This document shows positions 11,807-23,459 of a stretch of 64,000 nucleotides of DNA, piece after piece. The DNA is from Endomychus coccineus. Its lineage: Eukaryota > Arthropoda > Insecta > Coleoptera > Endomychidae. The notes under the pieces were generated by a model. That model saw only the letters and a list, made by a program, of their open reading frames with translations. It did no database searches and was not told the origin of the DNA. Where the stretch lies: the NCBI GenBank assembly GCA_958510875.1, contig OY294068.1:22052297-22116296 (forward strand), in the 5' to 3' direction. Position 1 is the first letter of the stretch. The number at the start of each line of letters is the position of its first letter. Made by a program: the position numbers and the translations under genes.

Positions 11807-12773
11807 CCGGGATATCAAAAATTATCTTGGTCAAGGGTGGTTATGGAATCTAAGACGTGTGTCTTACGTTACGTTTGAAATAATTATGTCATAATTAATT
11901 TGAAGTTTCTAAAAGTTCGAAATTTCGCAATTTTATACGAATATTGTAACACTCAGAAGTCTTTAGCGCTTTGGACTCCGGGATTTTCACGTGGCCTATC
12001 GAAATTAGAAGGTTCGAATTATCTAAAAACATAATTGCATGAACGCCAGACGTCCTATGTAATTAGCTACGAACGAAATAATTTTGACATATGCCTCGAG
12101 GAGCCCGCTGCGCGTAAGTTAGAGTTTATACATTTTACCTCGGTATTGTTAATTTGGGGCCGTTTCTTGCCCCGTGCGACTGGCGCCAGTTGTAATAAAG
12201 TGTTTTTGGCTATGGGCCGCTAGGTTTTACCCGCTTCGTGTATATTTTAGTCGCGAGAAAATTCCCTTTGGTACGTCGCTCGTTAGACGCGCGTAGCTGA
12301 GATCTGAGAATAGCTCAAACTGTTTTAATTAAATTTTCCTATTTGATGGACATTTATCGAAAAAAGAAGGGCCGTCGGGCACGGTCCGATACTAAATCTA
12401 ACTACATGGAGCGAAAACGGCACGCGAAAAGTCGTCGTAAAGCCGTATTAGGTACAACCAGTTTGCACTTTTCTAACTCGCGTGCTACGAGCTTCTCACG
12501 TGAATGTCATTCGATTTACCGAAAATTAACTATTTCAAAACAGTTTTTGGCCCGGATTGTGGCTATCACGACTTCTGAAAAGGTTCAAAGTTCACATAAT
12601 TATTACATAATTTGTAGTTCATTATTGTTTTACAGCTGAAATAAATAGGTATGAAATTTGTAGGTTATTGATGATGTCAGTGTGACAGTGACATAATTAT
12701 TTCAAACGTAAAGTAAGACACAAATTTTAGATTCCACAACCACCCTTGACCAAGATAATTTTTGATATCCCGG
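11807..12773 (+). mobile_element. Complete 967-bp TIR element, unknown DNA transposon family, copy 1
   Basis: Long terminal inverted repeats of about 87 bp run from CCGGGATATCAAAAATTATC at 11807 to the inverse ending at 12773. The core 45 bp differ at about one position. Both ends are bordered by TA, suggesting a TA TSD as in the Tc1/mariner superfamily. The interior holds two open stretches, 12035-12223 (62 codons, no ATG start) and 12346-12639 (97 codons, basic, with KKKGRRARSD and MERKRHAKSRRKA). Both recur in the inverted copy at 45125-46007. Neither resembles a transposase I know, so this is probably non-autonomous. Confidence 0.8.
12346..12639 (+). CDS. Small basic open frame inside the TIR element (uncharacterised)
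   Basis: A 97-codon frame with a strongly basic N-terminal half (IYRKKKGRRARSD, MERKRHAKSRRKA) and a Ser/Thr-rich remainder. The same frame is open in the other copy of the element (45175-45468, minus strand) with roughly a dozen changes and no stop. I recognise no domain. Two copies of a young repeat can share an open frame by chance, so whether a protein is made is unknown. Confidence 0.25.
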   Translation: MDIYRKKKGRRARSDTKSNYMERKRHAKSRRKAVLGTTSLHFSNSRATSFSRECHSIYRKLTISKQFLARIVAITTSEKVQSSHNYYIICSSLLFYS

Positions 12774-12889
12774 TATGTTTGACGGATAAGTTTTTTCGGA
12801 CTTATAATAACTGCATTTGCAAAATGCCAAACCAAAGCTCCTTCAAATAAAGGCAAAAAAATAACAATAATACATGAAGGTTCAAAAAA

Positions 12890-14440
12890 TTGATTTGTTC
12901 CGAAACATTTTTTTTATACTTTGACTACATGAGAGGGGAAGCTGTAATGTTCGAAGAACATCATGTGAGCCAGCAGTGGAATGTAGGGAGAGGAGATAGG
13001 CATTCGTATTTTTCGGCTTGGAGGTTATAGGCATAGGGAAAGACCTCACTACTCCACAATTTCGAAGCCCGATTAAAAAATGAAGTCTGGTAGGAAGAAG
13101 TTCGGCAGGCTTGAGCTTGACAGTGAAGGGGTGACTAGTTTGACCTCGTCCATTGGTGGAATAACAGACGAGATTTCTGATCAACACCGACTATGAAAAT
13201 ATCTATAGATAAGGGAGAGATCTCCCACCTTTCTACGATGTTCTGGAGATCAATGATTCCGTAAGTGTAACATCATCAATCAAACGAATAGGTTCTTCTT
13301 CTGGATATAATCCAAGAGCTTCAGCGTATGTTTGGGACCCGAAGTCCAAACATGTGATTAGTACTCCAGAACTTTGTAGATTATTAGGAGCTGTTGAGAT
13401 GTAAAGTCGCTCTTGGCACGGAATAGAAAACCAAGTTTTGTGAAGCGGTTTTCGTAATCGACCTCACATTATCGTCTCATGAGAGGGTGCTGTTGGTGGT
13501 GATCCCGATCATGGATATGGAAGACTTCATAGGAATAGTGGTACCTGACATGATCATATTAGGGATTGTGGAATCCGCCTTCCTGGAGAAGACGCAAGCT
13601 TGAGTTTTGATTGCATTAAACTCTACTAGATTATCAGATCCCTATTTCGAAATCTTTGCCAAATCTTCATTACTTGCGTTACCCTGTCCCTGTCTCGCTT
13701 CTCTGGTTTCATTGGATGGTATAGGGGTTCTAGTTGAGAAAGCGGTATGACGTCTACCATCATCTGTCAAGCTGTGGACGCGACAACAGATCGTTGATAT
13801 GGAATAGAAACAAAGTTGGTGCCATTACAGATCCCTGTGGAACACCAGCGTTGATGGCCATTGTATTGGGAATTACTCCGTCAACTACCACATGGAGTGA
13901 ACTATCTGAGAGAAAACTAGATAGTAAGCGACAAAATTGAGGCGGCAAACCATATGACGGAAGTTTCCCCAAGAATGCTTTGGTGCCAGACTCGGTCAAA
14001 TTCTTTGGAGATATCCAATGATTCAATAGATTTCTGTCATACATGTGTTACGTAGACAAGCAGGTCTCTTATTGATCTCTGCTGACGGTTGCCGATCTCT
14101 CTAGGTATTTGATGAGCTCAATGTTGATTGCTTTCTCCATCACTTTAGAGATTACAGATAATAGTGTAATGGGTCTATAATTATTAGGAAGTGTCGTCTT
14201 TCATTCTTTTTTTGTCATTAGCTGCACTCTAGCTGTCTTTCAGCTGGAACGAAATACACCAAGTTTGTATGAAATGATAAACAACCTGTAGAAAACTGGT
14301 CTCAATTCGGGCGCACATTTCTTGAAAACGACATATGGAATTTCGTCTGGCCCCATAGGCTATCGATGACAGCACATTTCAGAAAAAAGGTTTGCTTTTT
14401 CTTGTGGTGATAGCCAGCGTGCCACTATCTTTGATTAGGG
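12890..14440 (-). pseudogene. Jockey-type LINE reverse transcriptase, extended relic
   Basis: Reading leftward from about 14370: MGPDEIPYVVFKKCAPEL, YKLGVFRSS, NNYRPITLLSVISKVMEKAI, then TKAFLGKLPSYGLPPQFCRL, NAGVPQGSVMAPTLFLFHI and NDLLSRPQL. Farther on come GITTNSTLSWDDNVRSITK and ASQ-containing thumb sequence (around 13500-13430), and diverged C-terminal sequence to about 12890. These are RT fingers, palm and thumb in order. The catalytic FADD segment is lost in decayed sequence near 13740, and there are many stops. It is the longest RT relic in the window, and related fragments lie at 5165-5300 and 26054-26165. Confidence 0.85.
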
Positions 14441-16610
14441 GAGGGAAGTGAAATTCCTACCAATTGCTTTGGCGAAAGTCCAAAACGAACGTGAGCTATT
14501 CGGCCATTCGATAAGCTTTGATCTTATTTTGGCATTCGAAGCGTTTATTATTTCATTGCACATATTTCTGGCTTCAACATATTTTGTTCTGGTCTCCAGA
14601 CATGGATTATCTATGAAAATGATTAAAAATAGTTTGAGTACAAAATCATGTTGTGAAATGTAGAAACTAATGAAGCTATATTGGACATTTGTTTGAATAT
14701 CAAATTCTGAAATATGTGTTCATTCTATTCCGATTAGAAGTACCTAATTAGTTGTAGCCTAATTTTAATTGAAGATTTTAAAATAAGCTAACGTTAGAAG
14801 ATAGTCATCAATAGAACAATAATTATAGAATCTTTGTGAATATAATGAAAACCGAGAATGGTTTCGGATATAAAATGGGAGACATTATTTCTAGGCGACA
14901 ATCCAGCAAGAACGTAGGGTGGCAGAAAGCTCAGTTGGCGGTCTGATAGAAACTGCGGGGATGCTGTTGCAGCATGGTGCTCCCAACTTGCCTCTTAAGT
15001 ACTTTGTCCCTTAATTTCTATTTATGTTAGGGGGCTCTCGGTGAAAATCACATTCACCAATGTATTCAAATGTTTATGATGAAAAGTATGATCTGCCCTG
15101 TGGTTAATGAGCATAGTACAGTCTTTGTTCGAATCTGACTGAATGTGTCCTAGATTGTAAGAACTGATAGAATATTGGCATTGAACGATATTTATTTTTG
15201 CTCAACAGGAATCGATAATTTCTTGGTCCAAGTTTTTATTCCATGACAGGTTTAACTTCAAAAAGAGTTGAGCCAGATCTAGTCACTATTCCCTCAATCG
15301 AAATCAACTGACAGAGACACTTTGATAATTCTAAAAGCTGATGAAAAATATGTTAAATATAGAAGTAATAAAAAAATAAATTTCCATAAATTAGAAGGAG
15401 GGTTAACTTTTAATACTCGAAACATATTACATATTTCATAACCGGCATAAACAAACTACCATTGTATATAAATACTACGGATGTTGATACTTTTCTAAAC
15501 GCTATAACTAATGTTAATGCTCTATTTAGTAATATATTTTAATTAATAGTGCTTTGAAAATTGGAAACCATTATTGAAAAGCAATCTAGCGTGCGTTGCG
15601 ATTGAAATCACTGTGCATATTGAAGTATATCAATGGAATTACTGGCAACCGTTTAGTCGGTAATCAATACTTACGGAGAATTTCCTCACTATTGAAAAAT
15701 GTCTACAGTAATACCAATCTACAACGCAATTGTTATAAGACATTTTCTTAAATTCCAATTCTAGTGAAATTGTTATGCCTATTAATTGTAGCCAATCAGA
15801 TGCTTTTATTTTGATATATTGCTATGACAGCAACTTAATTTTTTCGAAAATCACCCTACTCATAAGCACCTAGCTGCAAGATGAATAAGTGGAAATTTCC
15901 CTGGCTTGACAGTTGTAATAAGAGCATTGGATTTATGGTTGAAATATGGAATAATTTCAAGAAGAATATTGCTCATATTCTTAAACAGATCCTCTTGTTT
16001 AGGATCTAGGCCAGAGTTGTTCACCAAATACATTAAATACTCTAGATTTTAATGATAAACTCGCATATATTGTATGTATTGCAATTCATTTTATTCTTAA
16101 ATGATTAAGTAGCTTTGCTTTTAGGATACCCAAACATCAACAAGACGATCAACTTCAAAGAACTTTCACTTGTACTTGTCACAGGAATTTGATCCACAGC
16201 CAACTTTATATTATTATAACGCGTACAATTATCATTTATTTTGTATGCATTATTATTTAATTCCTTTCAAGTAGTATGCAATTATGGAACCTATAAAAAA
16301 TAATATTTATTTTAGATTATTATTTAAGCCTTAAATTATCATCTCACTATTTTCTTTTCCAAAACGTGACATTTTCTTTTTGTGTTTAATATAAAAAATA
16401 AAACGCGACTACGCTTTTGAAACTTATCAGGTAAAACGTCAAAATACCAATAAGTTTACCATTCTTATGCAACCCTAACAACAGCCTACTATGGTGTCCC
16501 TTACATAAGTTTGTCTGTCACCAATTTAATTCTATTTTCAAATAATTTCAGCATAAAATTTTCGTACCGAATCGCCCACGAGGTTAAATTCATATTCCGG
16601 AAATTTTTAC
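14441..16610. other. 2.2-kb AT-rich stretch, nothing recognised
   Basis: No coding, tandem or RNA structure that I can support. A patch at 14920-15050 is GC-richer and contains AAGCTCAGTTGG, near a tRNA A box, but without a properly spaced B box. Confidence 0.4.
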
Positions 16611-16663
16611 AACAACAATGCTGCTGCTGCTGCTGTTGTTGTTGTTGTTGTTGTTGTTGTTGT
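16611..16663 (+). repeat. Trinucleotide microsatellite
   Basis: Five CTG units (16621-16635) are followed directly by nine TTG units (16636-16662), preceded by CAACAACAATG. It is a compound microsatellite in noncoding DNA. Confidence 0.95.
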
Positions 16664-17500
16664 CTTATCTTAGATGGCTAATTTGGATGCAATCTTCACC
16701 TATATTGTGAAATTGTACTACGAAACAATAATTACTCATGATATAGCAAATAAAGCGTTTCAAACTTATCCAAATCTATATTTATCGAGGTTAGTTTTCA
16801 GGAATTATTTGAAAAACCAAAGAACTAATATAATTATCGTTAATGATCATCATTATTTATCAAACCACCAATTTAGGCAACAAGAAATAAATGAATGTAT
16901 TCATATATTCATTTATATGTCAATTCTTACATAATTTTGATAACTGATTGATTTAACATCAGTATGTAACATTATTAGGCATTCCCCTTAGTTTAATCGT
17001 GTTACATATATCACCAAAAGATATCAACTACCATTTACATAGAAAAACCTCATTTCCATCTGAGATCTCCGTTGGCCATAATCCATTCAGATTTTCAATT
17101 ATGTTTGGGGTCTTTCACCTTCAGCAACATTCGTATTCGCTACTCAAAGGGAAGCTGTAAGAATAATGAACAATCTAAAATGTAAAGAAGATAGCAATAA
17201 ATCGTTCATCACGCGAATATTTTCATATTTGCACCATGGTTGGGTCAATATGGACCTTTCTTTTATTTTGAACATTCCCGTGGGTATTTTTCCAGCTTGT
17301 TTGTGGGCCTTACTCTTTATCATATATTTCGCATAATGTTGTTATTTTCCTACGATTTTTGGGAATATGTTTGACGTTACTTTTTCTAATGTGCATTTTA
17401 GCATTTCTGCAGAGGAAAATGCATCTTTTTGAATTCATTTTCAGGAGCTATAATAAAAAAATAATTATAGTAAGAAAAAATGTGCAAATATAGCCAAAAT
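16664..17500. other. AT-rich spacer
   Basis: No gene recognised. The 86-codon frame at 16674-16934 is AT-rich and low-complexity, without a motif. Confidence 0.35.
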
Positions 17501-18050
17501 TTCTCACTAGGGGTTTTTGGGGTCGATGATTCCAGATTGGAACTACGACGCACCTGGGACTCAGGACATCTTGGTACTATCGTGGTCTTCAGGGAATTCA
17601 GGGAATTGAACTTATTGGGGAGGTTCTCTTGAGGCTGCCGGTCATGACCATGACTCGCAATAGTAACCTGGTGGTCAGGATACCCTGATGACCTAGGCCA
17701 TTTCCATGGATTGTTTTTTAATATGCTCTGAAATGCAATCAAATTCGTATTCCGGGGGTTTTTGGGGCCGCTGAACACGATTCCGGTGCCAAATTTAACT
17801 ACGACGTACCTGGGGCTCAGGACATCCTGGTACTATTGTTGTCTCCAGGGAATTCGCAGAAATATCTTCTGCAAAGGTATGAAACCTGTTACGGAGGAGA
17901 AGCTCTTGAGCATACGGGTCATGACCATGACAACCAAAATTCGTCTCTCCGGGGTTTTTCGGATCGCTGATAACTTTCCTGGAGTTCGGGCCAATCACCG
18001 AAGCATCTGATGAGCAGATCTGTGATATCGACAACAAAGAATTCAAAAAA
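17500..18050 (+). repeat. Two tandem copies of a dispersed GGGTTTTTGGGG-type repeat
   Basis: Unit 1 (about 17510-17755) and unit 2 (about 17756-18000) each contain GGGTTTTTGGGG, CTACGACG, CCTGGGACTCAGGACATC or its GGGGCTC variant, GGTACTAT, CAGGGAATTC, CTTGAG and GGTCATGACCATGAC. Unit 1 also has GGTCAGGATACCCTGA. The fragments are short and carry self-complementary words such as GGTCATGACC. I know no coding function. A third, inverted copy follows at 18300-18545 and a small piece lies near 54080. Confidence 0.8.
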
Positions 18051-18299
18051 TACCGTTTGCACTACAATGAAACTTAATTGAATTTTTTTAATCCGAAAAA
18101 AAACGAATAGTGAAATATTTTTTATTTTAATGGCAAAAATGTTGACATTTTCAATAACAATGTTTTTTATTACTAGTTATGCAAAAAAGATGAGTTTTAA
18201 AGAAAAAAAACAATAACCATATCGTAAAACTCGAACTTTTTTAATTATTTTGTTCAATTAAAAGAAGTCGGAAACGGGAAAGGAATTTTCACCGGAATC

Positions 18300-18545
18300 G
18301 TGTTCAGGGGCCCCAAAAAAATCCACGGGTGACGAATTTGATTGAATTTCAGGGTATCCTGACCATCAGGTGTCATGGTCATGACCCGTATGCTCAAGAG
18401 AACCTCCCTAACAGGTTTTATTCCTTTGCAGAAGGTATTTTTGCAAATTCCCTGGAGACGACGATAGTATCAGGATGTCCTGAGTCCCAGGTGCGTCGTA
18501 GTTTAACTCTGGCACCAGAATCATGATCAGCAACCTCAAAAACCA
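18300..18545 (-). repeat. Inverted third copy of the 17.5-kb repeat
   Basis: It reads, as the inverse of the units at 17500-18050, TCAGGGTATCCTGACCATCA, GTCATGGTCATGACC, GCTCAAGAGAACCTCCC, TTCCCTGGAGAC, GATGTCCTGAGTCCCAGG and GTGCGTCGTAG. With the two direct copies it makes a large imperfect inverted arrangement about 1 kb across, separated by an AT-rich spacer (18060-18240). Confidence 0.8.
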
Positions 18546-19849
18546 CTGAGTGAGAAATTGTGGCATATTTTGGCTATATATAGCCATTTTTTCAACATTT
18601 TTTTTTCTAAATGACTTTTTTTCAACCTTTTCTGCTTTAATGCCTCGACTATTATTAAAATAGTAAAAATCGAACTCTTAATAGTCACTTTATTCATGTT
18701 TACAATGGATTTTCATCACGTAATGGCTGATTATATTCAATTTGAGAAAGATTTTGCGTACCTATGGTATCTATTTCTATTTATTGCTGTTTTAATCGGT
18801 TGAACAGCTTGTTTACACGTAGAGAACATATTCGTTTAGTGTGAGCCGTCTGCATGTGCAATAATATGCGAACGTTGCCAAATTCATAGAATGCACCCGT
18901 CTATAAAGTGCTTTGGCGCTCACACATACTAGTAATAACAAAGGCTTGACATTAAGTCGTTCGAAGCACATCATGTAGCGGCAGTGGGCTCGTAGCCGCC
19001 TAGAAGCTTTCAGAGATTAGGACGGAAGACGCCCGGATGCATATCGGCGCTCGAGGCATCTCGAAAGCTCTCATTCATGAAATGACGGCAACGTATCGAG
19101 ACGTTGGCAGGCGGCTCGAGCTTCTCGCTCTCGGGGATTTGCGCCTCGCTTCTCTACTCTCCGGCCCGTCTTTCTATCCGCGCGCTGTGCATTGCTTACT
19201 GATTTCAGGGAGATTTCTCTGCTGATTTCTTGTTCTTTTGGGGATTGCGATGATGCGAAGCGATATTACACTTCATTATCTATACCAGACATAAGTGCAT
19301 CGCTGAGACGTACCCTTTACTTACATTTCAATTTGGTATTACGCCGTCGCGTCGGTTAAATTTGGGCAATTCCCAGGTGCGATATACAACGTTGTTAAAT
19401 TGGATTTTGATGGGATTGTGTACAAATTGTCGCGAAATATCGCCCGCGCTATTTATAGCTTTGTTTTACGTTTGTCGTCGCGTGACTAAAAATATCTGAG
19501 CGCCCCAAGACTCCACCAGTTTTATTTATGAACTTGGGCATTTGTAAATCAACTGCTCGCATCCATTTATCAAATTTACGAAATGAATTCTGACATTGTC
19601 TACACAAATTGTATCTTTTACTATTCCCCAACTGTAGTGTCACTGTCCTCTGGATGTTCATACGTTATGACCAGTGACTCGAACAAAGTGTGAAATCACT
19701 CACAACAATTTATGCAACCACTAGCAGCATTTTCGAATAACGTGTTTCTGGGTTTAGATTCGAAAATTGAGGAAGAAGTTAGATCTGTACTAGAATGGTG
19801 CCGACTTTCAGTTTCTCATATTATCCAGGCTCTACAAAATTAAAACTTC
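18546..19849. other. Unassigned, with a GC-rich island
   Basis: AT-rich DNA encloses a GC-richer island at about 18930-19250 with CpG-containing words (GGCGCTCGAGGC, CGGCTCGAGC). No motif identifies it. It could be single-copy regulatory or exon DNA of the host. The 62-codon frame at 19037-19225 has no recognisable domain. Confidence 0.3.
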
Positions 19850-20360
19850 GTGAGCTCTGTGTTTTATTGAAGTACTTACTTGTAATAATGGATCGTTTTT
19901 AATCGGAGGTAAATCAAAATTTAATAAATAATCCATCTTTTCATACATTTCTATATCTTCCAATGTTCCTAAGTAAGGTCTGTCGCTCTATTTTAAGAGA
20001 GAAAGTCCTAATTTTTTGATTTTATGAATGTTTCATAAGGCGTGATTTGCTACGTCGGTCTATCATTCTTATCAGGGCTAACATGATAAAAATGGTCTTC
20101 AAATCTGGTAGAAACATTCCTCTTAGTTAAGCCAACATAACATTACACCGGATTTTATCTAGCCAATCTGAAATTTCACTAAACGTGCTACCAAGCAAGT
20201 GTTTTAATTTAGATTCAAATGCAGGTTGAACATTGACTCTCCTAAATGTATCAGTTAGTCCATTTGGGGAAGTTGGGATTACAATTAAATGACCTGAACT
20301 CCTTGAGCTCACTTGATGCGGTTTATTGTATATTTTTGCAGTTGAATTCATCACACAAAC
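19850..20360 (-). pseudogene. Penelope-like element, GIY-YIG endonuclease fragment
   Basis: Reading leftward from 20354: HLIVIPTSPNGLTDTFRRVN, VQPAFESKLKHLLGSTF, LDKIRCNV, a frame change, then YVGLTKRNVSTRFEDHFYH. The YVG of YVGLT corresponds to the YIG half of a GIY-YIG nuclease, preceded by the connector that links the RT to the nuclease in Penelope-like elements. The GIY half has decayed (WLDKI where GIYKI is expected). Stops follow downstream. The RT is absent here; a PLE RT lies at 25150-26053, but the two cannot be shown to be one element. Confidence 0.65.
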
Positions 20361-20951
20361 AAAAACGACTGACTGCTGATCTTCCAGATAAATTATGATG
20401 CTTCCTGGCTTAAATGTAGTGTCCCAGCATTGTTCAGACCAATTTTTCTCATATTATGACCATTGAGTTTACAGTACCCCGCCATGAATCCTGTCCCCTA
20501 TGCATCCTTTTCCTCAAATTTGTCTTGGAGGATCTTTTATTTCCCGTAATATAACTTCATTATATTTGCTGATTTCTTTATATGCAGCTTTGAAGATTTT
20601 CGGTATAGTGTGTGATCCTATAATACGGAACAATTCGGGTTCTATCAACAATGTTTCACGTCCTTTTGCGTGTAAGAACATTCTACTTGGCCTGGTCTTC
20701 TGTTCTGCTAAGGTTTTTAGTATGATTATGCAGTTGAGAACCAACCTAGGCTCATTGTCTATCGAACACAAGGGCGTTCTTTCTGTATTCTTTGTCCAGA
20801 TTCAGATTCACCCATGGTTTCCGAGTATTTGGTTCCCGTATCTTTTGCTTTTCTTGATTCTTCGGTATACCAATAGATCGCTTCTTTCTTAAGAGGGTGA
20901 ACTTTCCCTTGTCTACACTCTTCTTTGTTTCCAAGGTGGCTCCGGACGTTC
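20361..20951. other. Unassigned sequence with overlapping open frames on both strands
   Basis: A 130-codon plus frame (20500-20892) and 85- and 60-codon minus frames overlap. The minus frame reads a Lys/Arg-rich string including KKRSIGIPKNQEKQKI. None carries a motif I recognise. It may be part of a decayed element whose end is the duplication at 20952. Confidence 0.3.
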
Positions 20952-21029
20952 TGTGTGGACATGAACACCTTGTCCGTGTCTCTCGTCGTATGTGTGGACA
21001 TGAACACCTTGTCCGTGTCTCTCGTCGTA
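20952..21029 (+). repeat. Perfect 39-bp tandem duplication
   Basis: Two identical 39-bp units, 20952-20990 and 20991-21029, start TGTGTGGACATGAACACC and end TCTCGTCGTA. About ten bases downstream is TGGCGCAGTCGTCAGGATT (21038-21056), which resembles a retrotransposon primer-binding site of the TGGCGCAGT type. The duplication may therefore sit at the edge of a decayed LTR. Confidence 0.9.
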
Positions 21030-22059
21030 AAAATTTGTGGCGCAGTCGTCAGGATTAGTCCAGACTAAATATGAGTTATATTTGAGCGTAATTAATTTGA
21101 TGAAAGAAATGCTTTTTGAAATAATATATGCAGTTTAATGAATAATTAGTATACATTCTCTCATTCATTCTAGACAAGAGTTTGCCTGATTTTTACCTTG
21201 ATAGTGAAATTTCAATGTTAGCTTCGTAAATTGTTTCATTATGACACAAGTATCAAATTAATTAAATGTTGTTGAGTGTGGGTTTCAACAGATTTACACC
21301 AATATTCGCATCGTTAATAATTCAGCGGTAGCAAACCATCGTGCGATAACTGAACGCCAGTATTTGAGCCAGACATGGCTGATGGTAATGACAGGTACGG
21401 GTGACAGATCGATGCTCATAAGCTGACGTAGTAACTAGTAAAGAAGGGTATACGCGGAAGAGCGTTGCCTTCGTTATCGGTTGGCTCCTCGATCGCTGCC
21501 TTGGTTAATCACCCGTGAGCCAGTATTTACCCACACTCGCCGCTTTATAGCCGTTCGTCCGTTCGTAGCTTGCTTGTTTGTCGGTTCTTTCCCCGGTTCT
21601 TCCGTCGAGCGCTAAGCCTCACCGCTGGGATTATCTCGACATCGGTTTTTGCGACGCCGATAGCCGCCCGATGCTCATGCCCTAATTACACTGTGCATCG
21701 AACGCGTGAAAAATCGTTTATTTGAGAATATTGAAAATTGTAAACGATCTAACGCTCTTTTATAAATGAACGGATTCAACTGAATTCGTTGAATGTCGAA
21801 TGGTAGATGAAATCAAAAGATACGTAATAGTTAGCGTCTTCGAAATAAAATCTAAGAGTTTTTTAGGCTTCGATACATAACATTAAATAACACGATGCGA
21901 GTTTCATAGTTCATCTCTATATATTATGGTAGTTATCACAATATAGATGCCCATTGAATTCAATATTTGGGAAAGTTTTAACTCATTGAGGATCATTTGA
22001 AAGATGGATATTCGTCATATAACTACCATGTGGCCCCAGTGGACGACTAGTGCACTATG
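21030..22059. other. Unassigned, GC-richer island at 21340-21720
   Basis: The first 20 bases hold the PBS-like word noted above. The interval 21340-21720 is clearly GC-richer than its surroundings, with many CpG, and shows no repeat or coding signature. It is a candidate for single-copy host DNA. Confidence 0.3.
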
Positions 22060-22720
22060 AAAAAGGGTTTTGGTATTGGTTCAGATGACAGGGGGCGTAA
22101 TTCAAAGATCATTGGACGTAGCCAAAGGCCCTTGTACTGCTCTACAGAATCCTAAGATCTGTTTTACACTTTTATTGTTTAGGTCATCGGCCGTGATGTT
22201 CCCCGGACCTAGTCAGGTAAACCTGGCTCGAATGAGCGCAGGCATACTGTTTCTTACTAGATGTTTAAATTTCATCAGATTTCTGTAACCTATTAAGATC
22301 TTAGAGATTAACCTGGGATCCAGGTCATGTTGACCTTTTGCCAACGGCTAGTCTGTTAACGATCTCCTTGGCATCCCTAACAAGCTTCGAGGATACAGTC
22401 GGGCTTTTCGGAGCATTGAGTGTCGCTTGACTGTCCGAACAGATCCAGATGGTCTCATTTACATTACCATAGTCGAGCAGCTTCTCCGAACATCTTTAAA
22501 TGGCAAGCAACTCGGCTTAGAATATCCCCCATTCGCACGGAGTACCCATCAATATATTTAGGACCGTAAAAGCCTGCACCGACTCTTATATACGTTCTAG
22601 ACCTATCCGTATACCAAATTGAGTCGTGCTTTGGCGTACGGCCATTTTCCCATTTCTCTCTCAACGGGATGACAACAGAGATAGAGGAAAGGAATGAAAC
22701 AATTGGTGAGCTTGCGAGAT
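22060..22720 (-). pseudogene. LINE RNase H domain relic
   Basis: Reading leftward from about 22660: DSIWYTDRSRTYIRVGAGF (the first catalytic Asp strand of RNase H, normally YTDGS), YGPKYIDGYSVRMGD, then frame-shifted but recognisable blocks ending with the SDSQATL-type strand, near 22430, and a MTWIPG-type segment near 22320. RNase H domains of this kind follow the RT in I/R1/LOA-type LINEs. The RT and poly-A end were not found attached. It is inactive. Confidence 0.75.
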
Positions 22721-22829
22721 GGTGCTTTTTAGATTTTCGTTGCATTAGAACACATGATGATCTGGAAAATTTATCTAGGCAGACAGTTTTATGCTGGAAA
22801 AAATTGGAAATGAAGTATTCAGAAACAGT

Positions 22830-23100
22830 GTAGCTACATCATCCTGGACTGGGAGTAGAAAACTCTAAAGCGTTCATTATAAACAAGGACAACACAGAAC
22901 ACTGTCGTATGAACCACTACCTACGAAAACTCGGCTTAGTGGAAAAATGAATATAAGGGCAGATCACGTTTTCTTTGACTGCCCAGCTGGGAAAAGTATC
23001 AAACCTGAGATGCTCGATAAGATACATCTCCTACTAGAAGATCTGAACAAAAACTCAACCAGCAAAATCACTATATGGGTGAAATATAATTAGAAGTGAG
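22830..23100 (+). pseudogene. LINE ORF2 C-terminal fragment (tentative)
   Basis: A frame-broken plus-strand reading gives NKDNTEHCRMNHYLRKLGL, then ADHVFFDCPAGKSIKPEMLD. This resembles the 'TGHxRLNxYLxKxG ... AEHVFFxCP' end of R1-like LINE proteins, including the H and C of a terminal zinc knuckle. It is opposite in orientation to the neighbouring RNase H relic, so the two are separate insertions. Confidence 0.45.
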
Positions 23101-23459
23101 CCACAACAGAGTACATGTTCTACCTAGTCCAGCTAGATTATAACATTTGGGCAAGCTTTGAACCTACTCATAGAACACCTAATGAAAAGAGCATCGAACG
23201 ATTCTAGAGTAACTCTCGCCATTTTCAAGGTACTACATCAATGGAACTTATAACATGTTGTATTGGATTAGTTCTTCATTGTTACGCTAAATATCTCGAA
23301 ATACTTGTAGTTTTCATTCCACATCCAACTGTGCTTTGATAAAGAGACAATTGGCCTGGAGTCCTCTTTTAAATCCCTTATCGAGACATAAGGTAACTAG
23401 GAGGCCGATCAGTATGCTGCGCATATGCCCAAAGGGTTGAGACGGAGTGAGTATGTCGA

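Noticed and set aside
11807..12773. Polinton/Maverick identity for the TIR element
   Set aside because: Polintons are far longer with 6-bp TSDs and AG-type termini. This one is under 1 kb with TA borders.
14933..15140. tRNA-like A box (AAGCTCAGTTGG) and B-box-like GTTCGAATC
   Set aside because: The boxes are about 190 bases apart and no cloverleaf forms between them.
20500..20892. 130-codon open frame as a membrane protein gene
   Set aside because: It has overlapping minus-strand frames, no start context and no recognisable domain, and its hydrophobicity follows from T-rich composition.
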